From the NCBI RefSeq assembly GCF_047496725.1, contig NC_132981.1:8854501-8918500 (forward strand): a DNA stretch of 64,000 nucleotides, given 5' to 3'. This DNA comes from Anoplolepis gracilipes (Eukaryota > Arthropoda > Insecta > Hymenoptera > Formicidae). This document shows, in pieces, positions 1-11,481 of the stretch; the first letter of the stretch is position 1; the number at the start of each line of letters is the position of its first letter. The notes under the pieces were generated by a model. The model was not told where the DNA came from and searched no databases. It saw only the letters and a list, made by a program, of their open reading frames with translations. Both the position numbers and the translations under genes were made by a program.

Positions 1-1093
1 TAAAACAGAAATATTTCTAAAAAATTATGTAAAACTATCATTGTATTACATCTTATCCCATTTTATCTACAGTTTATATTAATAAAATATATAATAAATC
101 TTATCTTTGCTGAATTACGATAGCTTTCAATCATTTATTTCTGACTTAATTTATAGCCAGACAGCACATCATATCTTGAAAAAAATATATATTATATACA
201 CGCAACAGGAGATAAATTATTTTACAACATATTTTAATGCGTACTTTCGGATAAATAATTGACAATATTGCGTTCGATGCAAGATAGATAATGATTGATA
301 ATTCGACAAAATATCTAATACATAAATTATGCGCATCATGATTTAAATTCTTAATATATAAAAATATTTAGCGATTGTGTCTTTTTTATTATCGCTACGG
401 AAAATACGATTAGCAAATCGATGAATGTATAAATATATCTGCCTTATCGATAATTAATTGGCATTCGATCAATATGCCAATAAAATATTTTTAAGACTAT
501 ACGGATCCACGTGATCTAAGAGTGTTAGGTTCCGAATGTGGGTTGATGAAATCTCTGGCAGTCGAGAAGCAACAATCCTGACAGCTTTGCTTCCGACGTT
601 ATATCGTAGCGGGACACACGATTTCGCTCACGATGTGGAGAAATTAATATTAACAGCATCTCGGCGCCAATAAATTTCAGACACCAGAGTGATTTTAAAA
701 GCAGCATCATTCCAGTTTCGTTCGATTTCTCGCGAATAATATTTAGCCTACTATTTCCGTCATTATAATTCTAGCTGAATAATTAAAAAGTGTGCAAAAA
801 AAATATCGACAAAAATGGTACGCTATTAATTCTATTAGAATTCCATATAAGAGAAATTATATAAAATAATACAGAAAATAAAATTATAAAGTCTAATTTT
901 ATATAGTATTTTTATAATTTATGTGTATGTCTAACAACTCTGTCTTATTCGAAAACATTTAATTTAAAAATATATAAGACAAATCTCTCCCGCAGTTTTT
1001 TTCGAAATTTCTATGATGCGTGAAAAATTCATAAGATATATCACTTAGATCATTGGTGTAATCTTTTAACAGCGTTTCTTTTTTCGATTTCAG
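1..1093. other. AT-rich upstream region, no gene seen
   Basis: No coding exon is supported here. A less AT-rich patch lies at about 510-720, but it holds only a short chance ORF on the minus strand. A pyrimidine tract and CAG ending at 1093 look like the splice acceptor of the first coding exon of the PPP1R3-type gene, so this stretch is probably the intron or leader before it. Confidence 0.5.
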
Positions 1094-1099
1094 GTCTAA

Positions 1100-4000
1100 A
1101 TGTGTTCCATAGCGATGCCAGCCGAACTGATTCTGGGGCACAGTCCTCCGGTGTACAGTTCTCTACTGTACAGTCCCCTGGTGGTCACGGCGCCCACGAT
1201 CACCACTAGAACAGTGCCTCCCAGAATCAGACCATGCCTTTCTTCCGGAGCTTTGTCTCTTGACTCGTTGCGGAACGATGGCAGTGGCAAACAGAAGAAA
1301 CGGGTGGTGTTCGCCGACGATCGCGGTCGCCCCCTCACACAGGTATTTACACTAAAATCGTTATATTTAAATTAATATATATTATACGGCGGAATTGATC
1401 TTCTTATATCCAATAGATTGGATTTTATTATTCATTATATTATTCTGCGTGTTTCGCAGCATCTAGTGACTCGTTTCCGTTTTAATAAATAAGAAGAAGC
1501 AAAGAAAAGAGAAGAGGTTTTAATGAATAAATCTATGTGTACATTTTGTATTAATGCGTATAAACTTTGTATCAATGAATCAATGTCGTTTAAAATGTTG
1601 CTTTTAGTAAAATAATACTTTGGCTGGGATTTCACTTAACAATCAAGAGTTTAAAAATTTTCCATTTGATAGCAAATCACTGTCCGTTCGACACGTGGAC
1701 AAATGTAAGTGATATCCCAGCCTTAAACCGATATTACATTTGTCGTGCAACAAATTTTTCTAGCGTGTTAATTGGCTTCAAGATAGAAAATTTCTAGAGA
1801 ATTTTGAAAACTTTTCTATCCTGCAGCCAATCAACACGCTGGAAAAAATTGTCGTACGTATTTGTGATAAATGTAATAGTACCCTTATACTAATATCTTG
1901 CCTAAGTATCTACACGAATCACACATTTAACATATCCGCCATGTTTGATTATTTAAACTATGTTACATGTATATTAATAAAAAATGTAAATTGGATTTAT
2001 GTCAAAAGTAAATGCCAAGAATCACTTTATTTAATCCACTTTACTACGCCAAAATAATAATAATATTACCTATTTGTAGATATTGTCAAAATTAATCTTT
2101 GTGGATGAATTTTTTTACTTAAAATTTTTTAATTTATAATTATATTTATTACGTAATTATTTTTACTTTAAAATTACTTAAAAAATTTTTAATTAAAAAG
2201 TTACTTTAAAATTTAATATTTATTCCACATTAATAAAATGCAATATAGGGTATCTTTAAAGCTTTAATTGATATAAAAAATGTTTCTTGAATTAAATGTT
2301 CTTCAAATGTCTAAATTTTAAATTTACTTGCGAAATAAGTTTAAAAAATAATTGGGATTATTCTTATGCGACATACCTGTAAGAATAAATTATATATTTT
2401 TTTAAATTAATTACTTCTTTATCGAATTTGGTAAAAATATTTTTTGTATATTGATTGCTCTTAAAATATCCGGATTTATTATTTAATATTTAATCTAAAT
2501 GACCGATTCGTATATTTATCTGGAGAACGTAAACTTCGAATATTTTTATAATTTAAAAGGTTTTAGTGTTAAATTCAAAACTAGCGCGTTTAATTCCTAA
2601 ACTGCTACGTGTCAAGTGGAATTTCTAAATGGCATTTTAATGGTTTTATTTCTTAAAATCTACCTAAAATCTTCTGACCTGACCTGATTTTCTCCCCTTA
2701 CTGAATCCCTTTATTGTCTTTTTTACCCGTTTAGAGTTTCCAATTCTAAGAAGTGCAACAGTAAGAAGTGCAAGTTTGTCTTCCAAACGGATAAAATACG
2801 TCTGTCTTTTTCGAAAGTTTGGAAACTTTTTACGTAATTTACATTTTTTAATTATATTTTATCAATAAGATATCAAACAACTTGAAAAAATATATTACGT
2901 ATTAAATTGCGCAAGTATCGTTTATCTAAGGTATATTATATCCTAAATATTACAATAGAACATTATCTGCACCATGTGTTTAAAGGCTTATCTCACATTA
3001 TATTTTGATAACGCGAAATTCTTGTTAATTAATGTACATTAATGGATTTAATATTATTATATTGAAATCACGTAGTTATTTTATATTTCCATACGTATTA
3101 CTTTACACCAGATTAATATAAGACATACAATTTATTATTGTTATTATTATAATTAATAATAAATGGTTAACATTAATCAATACACGATTTCAAGCAAGTA
3201 ATTTTTTTATATAGTTTATAGTTTGTTCGTATTTGCATGAGATGGAATATTTTTAATTATAAACAAGAATATAAATAGCTCTCACTTAAATAAGAATAAT
3301 ATCGTCAATGGCTGTAGAGAGCGAGATAAAATTAATAACGTATCATATGGTAACGAATCAAAACATATAATTTAGATAAGCAGTATATTTTAAACAATAA
3401 TTATACGAAAAAATAAGTAACTAATATCAAGGCTCTCTGTAAAAATAAATTAATAACAGTAACGGCAGTAGAGAGCAAAGTATACTTTGCTCTCTACTGC
3501 CGTTACTGTTATTAATTTAAAAAAATAAGTGACTTGAAAGTTAAAATTGATTAATAAACTACAGTTAATACGAACGTTTCGGCTCCTGCTTTGAGCCCTC
3601 TTCAGCTTAATAGATTGATGAAGGTGCATAAGGATAGCATACCTAATAATCAAAAAACTAATGTCGTATACAAAATTAGCTGTTCTGATTATGATGAAAC
3701 ATACGTAGGTCAAACGTCGAGAAAGCTTAAGACTAGGATTTCCGAACACATCGCAAATTAAAAGAAATACCAATAACCAGTCTGTCATTACGAATCATAG
3801 ACTTTTACACGACCATGAATTTAATTGGAATTACGTCGAGATACTGGATGAAGAGCCTTTCTATATTAAAAGATTGATATCAAAAATGGTATCCATTAAA
3901 AGATAAAAAAAATGATTTAAACCTACAAACGGTCACAGAAAATCTACCGATCATGACGAGATAAACAAGCTTCCAAAAATCTCAAAGTCTTGATCTTGTA

Positions 4001-6239
4001 TATAAACGAGCCTACCTTAACATATGTTTGACAGTAATCGATCGAAACTAGAACTAAACAGCGTGCTTAAGAAAACAAATTTTTGCAGAACAACCGAATA
4101 TTGTAAGTACAGAGAGTTACTGCCTGTACAGTTTGGTGACTTGCTTTTATTTTATTTTATTTATTCTCTAAAAAAATCCGCCTTTTCCATCCTTCTAGGA
4201 TTCAACGGGTATTGAAATCAAGTCGCTAAACTTCTACTTTTTTAAATTGAAATTCAAGTTTGATTCTCCGGGCTTTCCAACCTTGCAGGTTAATTGAAAA
4301 AAAGCTACGAATTTACATAGCATGCGAAATTACAATTTACTTCATCCTAAGTTTCGATCTTGTACTTTATAAAGAAATTTGTAAAATATCACATAAGAGC
4401 ATTTAAGTTTTTTCATCGTAACATTATACTAACATTGCGCTGAAGAGGGCTCAAAGCAGCAGCCGAAACGTTCGTATTAACTGTAGTTTATTAATCAGTT
4501 TTAACTTTCAAGTCACTTATTTTTTTGTATAATTATTGTTTAAAATATACTGTTTATCTAAATTATATGTTTTGATTCGTTACCATATGATACGTTATTA
4601 ATTTTGTCTCGCTCTCTACAGCCATTGACGATATTATTCTTTTTTAATTATAGTTTAAATTTATTTCGTGAACAGATAAAAAGGAGAGAGGGGAAGAGGG
4701 AGAGAGAGAAAATTAATTTGAATCTGACAATGAGTCATTTGAAATTTCAACACGAGTATATCGACAACGAAACAGCGACAATTTTAACAATTTATTCCTT
4801 ATATTATTTTTTCTACCTTCCAATAGTCTACCTATATTTCGCTCAATCTTTCGTGCAGATTCGCGTTATGTCGGAACCGAGCCACGTGCCGCCCTTGTGG
4901 AGCACAGCTTACGTGGCCGGCCTGACCGGAGGTGTGCTCGGTGCGTCTAAGGATCAGAATCAGGATGCGACGCAGAATTCCACGCCGCTGTGGCAAGTGA
5001 CCTTCCCGCAACCGGCGAGTGACTATCTCGCCTTCCGACGTAAGCTCGATCAGGATAACGTCAGCTTGGAAAACGTGATTGTGCGCGAATCCGAGCAATG
5101 CCTGATAGGTACGGTAAAGGTCCGGAATCTAGCCTACGACAAGGAAGTCGTGGTGAGGGTCAGCAACGATTCCTGGTCCACTCACGAAGATGTGTACTGC
5201 ACGTATGTGGAACAACGAGGGTCACCGTCTTCCGTCATACTCTATGATACCTTCCGATTCCGACTTACTCTACCAGTTGCGTCGAACGTTATCGAATTCT
5301 GCGTGCGATACCGCACCGACGCCAAGGAATATTGGGATAACAACGAGAGCAAAAACTACGTGATCCGTAAGAAGCAAGAGGTAAATTTTTTTCTTTCTCA
5401 ACATGCCACTTGTTCTCTCGTAAATTATAATTTTATTCTCTTGAATTTGGTTCTTACTGAAACTGACGCGCGATCATTCTCTTGTCGTCCGCGGAATTTG
5501 GTTCTAAACTAATATTTAAATTAATTTTTTAATTTAATTTAATTTAAATATATTTTTTTTTCTCTCAAATACACACAGAGTGAAAGGAAATTTTCTAATA
5601 TTTGCCAAATATATACTGACTGTATGCGTGATATAACTTCTATTTGGAATTTTAATAACGATGTTCCTTGCCATTGATTGACGGACTGACATATTTCATA
5701 AAAATTATTACGTGATTTTACTTATACGAATATATATGCCAAATGATGTTCGGTATCTTCATCAAATATTTACCAAGTAGCGACGATTCAGTCGGTTTAT
5801 TACTTTCGAAAGTTATTGATGACTTAAATGTGTGTTCTCAAAAGAATATTTCTATCCAAATAACAACGTTTTTTTCACACTATCCACCCAACTGAAATTT
5901 TTTTTTATTTTTTAGAAAATCGATAATAAATAGATTTCGTGAATAGAATTTTTTTTTCTTTATTATATAAGTCAATATGTCAAATAAATTTCAAAAGAAC
6001 CCCAAGAGATATTTTTCGATACAAGCACATGCCAAAGGATTGAGACACATCATACGCTTCAGCCCCGGGTATCAGCCAAATGGTGCGACAACATCCAGAC
6101 AACGACATGCGATGGGACCTCCGGTAACAACGAGAACGGCAACATGGTGCGCAATGCGGAAATCACCAACCTCGGTATGCGCACCTGGAGCGAATTCGCG
6201 TCCTGGCAGCACCTGGCCAATGACGCGCCCTACTGGTGA
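1100..6239 (+). CDS. Protein phosphatase 1 glycogen-targeting regulatory subunit (PPP1R3 family), three coding exons
   Basis: This subunit tethers PP1 to glycogen, where PP1 dephosphorylates glycogen synthase and phosphorylase. Coding exons are 1100-1342, 4859-5380 and 6063-6239, all joining in phase 0, giving about 313 aa. The ATG at 1100 is directly preceded by an in-frame TAA. Exon 1 carries the PP1-docking RVxF motif (KKRVVFADD, RVVF at residues 68-71). Exon 2 carries a CBM21 carbohydrate-binding domain at roughly residues 125-255 (FPQPASDYLAF, then VRVSNDSW and VIEFCVRYRTD, then YWDNNESKNY). Exon 3, in a different frame from the longest local ORF, reads KWCDNIQTT and ends in NDAPYW, a plausible family C-terminus. 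The RVxF module reads on cleanly across intron 1 (LTQ, then IRVMSEPSHVPPLW). It resembles insect glycogen-binding subunits such as fly Gbs-76A; which orthologue it is cannot be settled here. Confidence 0.88.
1343..3290. other. First intron of the PPP1R3-type gene, left part
   Basis: AT-rich intron sequence with no exon I can support. It holds an imperfect inverted repeat at 1729-1882, listed separately, and short A/T runs. The small minus-strand ORF near 1435-1635 has no recognisable content. Confidence 0.6.
1729..1882. repeat. Imperfect inverted repeat, foldback or MITE remnant
   Basis: The arm at 1729-1790 (ATTACATTTGTCG, then AGCGTGTTAATTGGCT) is matched in reverse complement by 1811-1882. 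The arms diverge at scattered positions and meet at an AT-rich centre near 1797-1808. This is typical of a small non-autonomous foldback transposon remnant. No target-site duplication was identified with confidence. Confidence 0.6.
3446..3519. repeat. Perfect 74-bp palindrome
   Basis: Reading outward from the centre between 3482 and 3483, all 37 base pairs match with no spacer. It lies in a stretch of about 100 bp (3421-3523) that interrupts the left terminal repeat of the Penelope-like element and is bounded on both sides by AAAAAATAAGT-like copies. The right terminal repeat has no such interruption. Confidence 0.85.
3569..3605 (-). ncRNA. Hammerhead-ribozyme-like motif, left terminal repeat
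   Basis: Read on the minus strand the order is CTGAAGA, a stem II with GGCTC pairing GAGCC, then GAAAC, a GTTC loop and GTA. This is the conserved type I hammerhead core (CUGANGA, GAAA, NUH) with a very short stem III, the form known from Penelope-like elements. One extra G follows CTGAAGA and stem I pairing is weak, so self-cleavage is doubtful. The motif is seen directly; ribozyme identity is by family knowledge. Confidence 0.6.
3621..3920 (+). pseudogene. GIY-YIG endonuclease domain remnant of a Penelope-like element
   Basis: The frame starting near 3621 encodes VVYKISCSDYDETYVGQTSR followed by KLKTRISEH. This matches the start of the GIY-YIG fold in Penelope endonucleases: VYKI, then Y(V)GQT, an Arg and a downstream EH. 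The frame closes at TAA 3759-3761. A +1 shift just before it restores similarity (SVITNHRLLHDHEFNW, then VEILDEEPFYIKRLIS), and further stops follow. The domain is therefore frameshifted and dead, and lacks the upstream reverse transcriptase. Confidence 0.75.
4440..4476 (+). ncRNA. Hammerhead-ribozyme-like motif, right terminal repeat
   Basis: CTGAAGA at 4440-4446 is followed by a GGGCTC/CAGCC stem, GAAAC at 4465-4469, and a GTTC loop before GTA at 4474-4476. It is the inverted counterpart of the motif at 3569-3605. A G-to-C change in the 3' side of stem II weakens pairing relative to the left copy, so this one is probably inactive. Confidence 0.58.
5381..6062. other. Second intron of the PPP1R3-type gene
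   Basis: The intron begins GTAAAT at 5381 and ends ...CGCTTCAG at 6062. It is AT-rich and nothing else was seen in it. Confidence 0.7.
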
Positions 6240-6555
6240 ATCCGTCGGCAAGGAGGCTGTGCCCCTTCGTCTCAATACGGATCAAGCTACGCTGTACGAA
6301 CTACTTCAGATTCTTCACCGGCAATTTTGTCAAGACGAGAGATCGAGCGGGACCATAAGTCGTAGGCATCTCATGGAACACGAGTCATCTTGGAGATGAG
6401 GGAACGGAGAACGACGAGAGGAGAGAAGCTGCGCGACGATCCGAATTGAGAACGAGGGAAACAAGAGCGCGCGTGCGGGAGAAAAACAATCGGGGGATGA
6501 TAGCGAACAGCGGGGCGGACGCGACGTCGAGCTCTCGGATAACGCAATCTGTACG
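6240..6555 (+). other. 3' UTR of the PPP1R3-type gene with a possible splice donor
   Basis: Sequence after the stop stays relatively GC- and purine-rich up to ACG followed by GTAAGTTTTG at 6556, a strong-looking donor. This suggests a spliced 3' UTR or an alternative last exon. No coding frame matching a known protein continues here; the longer local ORFs are in other frames. Confidence 0.4.
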
Positions 6556-7922
6556 GTAAGTTTTGATTTTGTCCTTATCTCTTCTTCGCGTAAAAATACT
6601 TTGCCAAGTTTAATAAAGCTTATTTTCAAGACGGGAAGGAAGAAGCGACTTGTGCAGTAAATTGCCACGTAAATTAATTCGTATATTTTTTAGTAATTAT
6701 TGTGTAAAAATTATCTTTTTACAATTAGATCAGATAGTAATCTCATTTTCATCGGGGAAAAATATCTGACGGTATTTTTGTTTCACTTCTCTAAAATTTG
6801 ATTGATTTGCAACGTATCTCATTTTAAATAGATCATTACTAATACACATATGAAAAATGTCGTCGTTTCGTTTATGTTTTATAGTTGTACTGAAGTACAA
6901 GTTTTTAATCAAAAGAACATATCAAATTTTTTAATATGTTTCAATTTTTATTCTCGCATACATTATATCGCAATACTCTTCTTAAGCTGAAGTCGTATTT
7001 GAATATGTGCTTATTCCTTCGTGTGTATGCCTGAAAGGACGCATATTATTATGGGCTAATCCTTGTGCACGGTATGAAATAAAAAAATAAGCGAGAGCCA
7101 GAGACTCGTTCGGTTCTGTTGGCTGATAAATGCTAAGATTGTAGAATCTGTAGTCATATATCAACAGATTACATTCGAATTTTCAGTGTCCCAGACATTG
7201 CAAGAATATCAACAACATTTATATACTGTTTTTTAAAGGACTGTAATATCTATTTTGAATTTGATGGAGCACTGTCTGCGAAAACATTACAAGAATCAAA
7301 TCTAACAAACAACAAAAATAATTTCAATGAAAGAGCGTGATAAGTAATATAATTAAAAAAACTTTGAAAAATTGATCATAATAAATGTAATGATTTGTAT
7401 TAAAACAGTTTAGCAAATAAATGAAGTTTTTATTTAATTCATTAATAAGACATACAATTAATTTTTTGTTTTTTAGAGACTTTTCTTTAATGATACTTAG
7501 AAGTTTCAAAATTTAAAAACACTTCTAATCTTTGCTATGCTACTTTTTAAATATAAATTTAAGAAGAAAGTTAATATTATATAATTCATACTCAAGAAAG
7601 CACAAAGCTGTCTGGATTTAGCATGTCTTCGCTTCCAAGAGATACATATGTCATCTATTTACGCTTTCTCTTTGCACACGCAGACGGAATAGTACCGCGC
7701 TCGAGCTATTATTAACCGACAAGTGCAACGAGCTTCCTCGAGGGTGGCTGCAAAAGCTCTCAAACGTTCTTTATTTTCCTATTTACCCATTTCGTTCGAT
7801 TCGCAATCGCAATTACGAGGGGTCAAACGTACGCAGATATTACGTTTGCAAATTTTACGAACGTCTTTTTTAGCCGTGCGAACCGCAGATACCTACGCTC
7901 GCCGCGGCTTGAAACTTTCTCT
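6556..7922. other. Intergenic or UTR intron, nothing recognised
   Basis: Mostly AT-rich. GC content rises from about 7660 toward the promoter-like patch. No RNA gene or coding exon could be supported. Confidence 0.5.
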
Positions 7923-7923
7923 C

Positions 7924-8035
7924 TATAAATAACAGCCGACCGCCGCCGTCGTCGTCGTGTGTGAGGCGCGATAACAGACGCGATGCGACCGACGAGGAGT
8001 CGCGCGACTCTAATTAAATCCTCTTAACTAAAGGT
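7924..8035 (+). promoter_or_regulatory. Possible TATA-type promoter
   Basis: TATAAATA at 7924-7931 is followed by a CpG-rich run (CCGCCGCCGTCGTCGTCGTG) and further GC-rich sequence, all in an otherwise AT-rich region. It has the look of a plus-strand core promoter and leader, but no downstream coding exon was identified. It could belong to a non-coding transcript or a distant first exon. Confidence 0.3.
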
Positions 8036-8100
8036 TGTTACCACGCAATGTGACGTACCGATCTTATGGCGCGTGCTATCGCCATGTATCCCCTTTCTTT

Positions 8101-8294
8101 TCTTTCTCTCTCTCTCTCTTTCTCTCTCTCTTTTTATTCTGGCTTTTATTTTTTTTTCTTTCTCCTTTTTTATGTTACCAATTCATCTCGTGACACGATA
8201 TAAGGGATGTAACAAATAATGGAAGGATTGTATCGCAAATGTAAATATATTTCTTGGAACGAGATTTTTGTTTTTTTTTTTTTTTTTTTTTTTA
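8101..8294. repeat. CT-rich tract and poly-T run
   Basis: TC repeats occupy about 8101-8132 and a run of T lies at about 8269-8294. Simple low-complexity sequence. Confidence 0.8.
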
Positions 8295-9335
8295 ATTGTA
8301 ACCGATTAAGTAAGAAGAGTTATTCATGCGAATTGATGGCTGCGAATAAATAATAAAATCTTGTGTCTTTTCTTTTAAATTCGAATCGATTTTGCTTTTA
8401 TAGAATTTGAATTTTAAACTCTTCTCTTTAGTTATTAAGATATTTGACATTGAATATTGAAGTGATAGAGGAAGTCGAGAGGAGAAAAGTCTCCTTGTCT
8501 TTATTCAAATAAGTTTAAATAGGTGTATTATTCGCGAGAGAATCAAGTTGTATGGATGGCTCAAATGAATAAGCGAAATGTTAATCTCCCTTTCGATAAA
8601 TGTTATATAAATAACACTGAAATATCACGAGTGAATGAAGGGGAAGTCCGTCCCCACGTGGTATCATCAGGGCGATAACTTTACTCGTCTTTCTGGGTAA
8701 TTATAATGTATATTTCTCACTCATACACATTCATTCATCCCGTCGGACAGTTTCTTCTCTTCTCCCATGTATCGATAATGTTAACTTGCATTTTCCGTTG
8801 AAACGCCACGATTCGTTAACCATACGTGTATTTTACATTTTCATTTAAAGCTGAAGTACATGACTAACTCGTCGTAGGTCATGGAGATCTCAACGTTCAA
8901 AGCAAGGTCTTGGGGAATATTTTCAGGGCCAAAAGAATATAAAACAGTCCTTGACATACTGCCAAGCGTACGCGCTATTATAAGTGTAACTAACGAAACG
9001 GTTCTTTATGAGCATATGAGATATTTTCAGAACTGATCTGTCTGGTCTGAAAAGTATAACAAAACAGGTAGATCCACGCAAGACAGATTCACGCTCAATT
9101 TGACACTCATTTGACAGCTTCGTTCATTCGACAGTTTGCGAAACTCGACCCTGGTGCTAACGCGTTAACCTACTTTGTACGGTGCCACTAAAATCAATCT
9201 ATATTTATCAGAATAAAACGGTCTTTCCCATGATGTCATTTGGCAATGGATAGAACAGGTGGCTTTAATGCACTCATTTTTTAGGCATCGCGATGGAAGG
9301 GCTGCATGTAACAAGCCGTGATGTGCCTCGATTGC

Positions 9336-9369
9336 AATTGTAGAAAATTGCTCGCAATTTTCTACAATT
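9336..9369. repeat. Perfect 15-bp inverted repeat with a 4-nt loop
   Basis: AATTGTAGAAAATTG, then CTCG, then its exact reverse complement. It would form a tight hairpin in RNA or a cruciform in DNA. No poly-T tail marks it as a terminator, and no function is known. Confidence 0.8.
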
Positions 9370-11281
9370 TGTTGATTTGCGAACATGCAACTGTCGTAGT
9401 TGAAACATTTCCGATTTGATGAATAATTCAAACTTTGTATAAACGTATCAAATATTTCTCTGTAACGTGCACATAATCGTTTTCGTTTATATTTTATTCT
9501 AGCAATACGTGATACACATAAAAAATCTTTTTTTAAAATAAAATTCTAATTTTATCGAGCACTTTTTATCAACTTTTCATAGATAATAAATACATGAAAG
9601 CAAAAATTTATAGGCATATAAATTGAATATCGAAAATATTTTTCCGATTATTTATAATTGTTATGTGCATTGAAAATTATTACTTTTTTATTGAAATACT
9701 AGAAAAAGATTAGTATCTATCTATAGGAAATCACTATCGAGACAAAGTTATTTTACATATGGAACACGAACGCAGTTAATGGATTAAATATGTTATAAGA
9801 TGTTTTAAAATTAAAATATCTTGTTTACCTCGATAAAATGGTTTGCCTTGATGGTATCTTTCATTATGCACGTATCTCTATGGACAAAAATACATAATGC
9901 GTCAAAATCTATATCTTTCTCTTAATTCTTCGACAAACATATACAATTCTTCTTAAGCGGAAAATTTTGGAGCACTAATTAATAATATAATATTAAAAAA
10001 TTATTTATATTGTTTTAATATATATGTATACATTAATTATTTATGTCGATTTTTATAAAGTATTATTGCAAATAATTTTTTCCTTAATAATATCCACATA
10101 ATACAAAGTATTCATATTTGCAAGAAATTTATAATAATATCAAAACATCGAACGTTATTTATTGATAATTGACCATACCAAGTAGATAACCTTTTAACTT
10201 TAAGTTACTCAATCCAATTATCATCTTGTTTAAAAATTTTATTTTATGATACGCAATTTGAAATAAAATAATTAATCTTTACATTTTGTGCTTTAAAGTA
10301 ATAACATCATCCGATAACTATAGACTGAAATATAATTCTCGTGGCAATTCTCAGTATCACTAAAGTTGCATACGCTCGATAAGGGACTGCAGGAGTCACT
10401 TTAATCCTCAAAGTGCATCAGAGAATTGAACCCTCGAGTATCTTTATCTATGCGTCTCTCGACATTGAAACAGTTCAGCAGTGGCCGGTATCTTTGCGCG
10501 AAGAAAATGTGCGCGACTTCTGAGATATCCTGTTGTAGACATTATGTTTGAGACGCGGTTGGTGAGAAGTGGTGGCACAGGATCATATATATACCCACCG
10601 TGGTCACGCCGCGTGGTACCACGCCTTGGTGAACACAGTGAAAGAGAGGGAGCGAGAGAAAACGAAAAAGAAGAGAGAAAAAATTTTAAGATGTCTAGAC
10701 GCGTGGGACGGACCGAAGTAATCTCAACTCTCGTTGCTTGCTTGCTTACTCGCTCGCTTACGGTATTTGCACACATTTGTACGTACGTACATACATGCAT
10801 TCAGAATCATAAAAAAGAAAGATTAGGCGTGTTTAATTGCCGAGCATTGTTAATCGTCGTTAGAAATCGCAATCGATCTGTCAACATGTTCCAATTCCAT
10901 CGCTGAAATTTGACTGAAAGCATAAAGCGCTTTTACTAAATTGGATTCGGACTCTCTGCGTAACAAATTAAATTTTTTATTCATTATGTTGATAGTTGTA
11001 TTTTAATACATATCATAAAGTATATAGAAGAAACATTTCTAATATTAAAAAAATTAATGTTTTAAATTATATTGATTATTAATCAAATTTCAAAATTTAC
11101 TGCAATTTAGTGTAACAATACGTTGCTGTTTTATACACATTTTTTTACTATCTGTATGCATATATAATACTTTGTTTTATTGTATTTATTTAACTACTAT
11201 ACTTTCGACCTTGTTATATGAGTGCAACTTGAATGGAACAAAAATGTATATTTATCGTATTTTGTATTTTTGTCTTTTCAG

Positions 11282-11481
11282 ATACTATTCCCATCATCAT
11301 ACTGTATTACCAAGGTCATTCTGCGTCCGTCTCCAGCACGCCAGTTCATCGGCACGAACATCATCGTCGCACGTTATCTTCTCGAACGTCCTCTTCTTCC
11401 TCCTCTACTTCCTCATTCCTGAGATTTTCAACTACCCGCCTACGGATTCAAGATAATCGGTCGCAGTTGAGCTTCAACTAA
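11282..11481 (+). other. Possible exon (acceptor plus stop-poor Ser/Pro-rich frames)
   Basis: A good acceptor (TTTTTGTCTTTTCAG ending at 11281) precedes about 200 bp that is open in all three forward frames, with a Ser-rich frame ending at 11481. No family is recognised. It could be a UTR exon reached from the donor at 6556, or chance openness of a C-rich stretch. Confidence 0.25.

Larger units (their letters stand above)
3291..4643 (+). mobile_element. Decayed Penelope-like retroelement with inverted terminal repeats
   Basis: The ends are long inverted repeats. Left 3291-3420 plus 3524-3606 matches the reverse complement of 4437-4643 with few differences. The inner part of each arm holds a hammerhead-ribozyme-like core, and the interior encodes a broken GIY-YIG endonuclease domain. 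That combination is diagnostic of Penelope-like elements, whose pseudo-LTRs carry hammerhead motifs and whose ORF ends in a GIY-YIG nuclease. No reverse-transcriptase segment is visible, so the copy is 5' truncated and non-autonomous. An inverted pseudo-LTR copy upstream of a truncated body is a common Penelope insertion form. It lies wholly inside an intron of the PPP1R3-type gene, with its nuclease remnant in the same direction as the gene. Confidence 0.78.

Noticed and set aside
540..580. TGATGA and CTGA motifs resembling a C/D snoRNA
   Set aside because: Spacing of about 30 nt is too short and there is no terminal stem.
4604..4858. N-terminal extension of the PPP1R3 exon-2 frame
   Set aside because: This part overlaps the Penelope terminal repeat and intron. 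A clear acceptor at 4858 and the RVxF exon upstream define the true join.
5977..6399. Plus-strand ORF of 140 aa
   Set aside because: Wrong frame. The PPP1R3 third exon reads in another frame with conserved tryptophans and ends at 6239.
9165..9431. Minus-strand 88-aa ORF with several cysteines
   Set aside because: Crosses a perfect hairpin, has no acceptor or signal peptide and matches no family I recognise.
10444..10906. Overlapping ORFs of 118 and 141 aa on both strands
   Set aside because: Low-complexity GC-rich stretch, no motif, no splice-supported partner exon.
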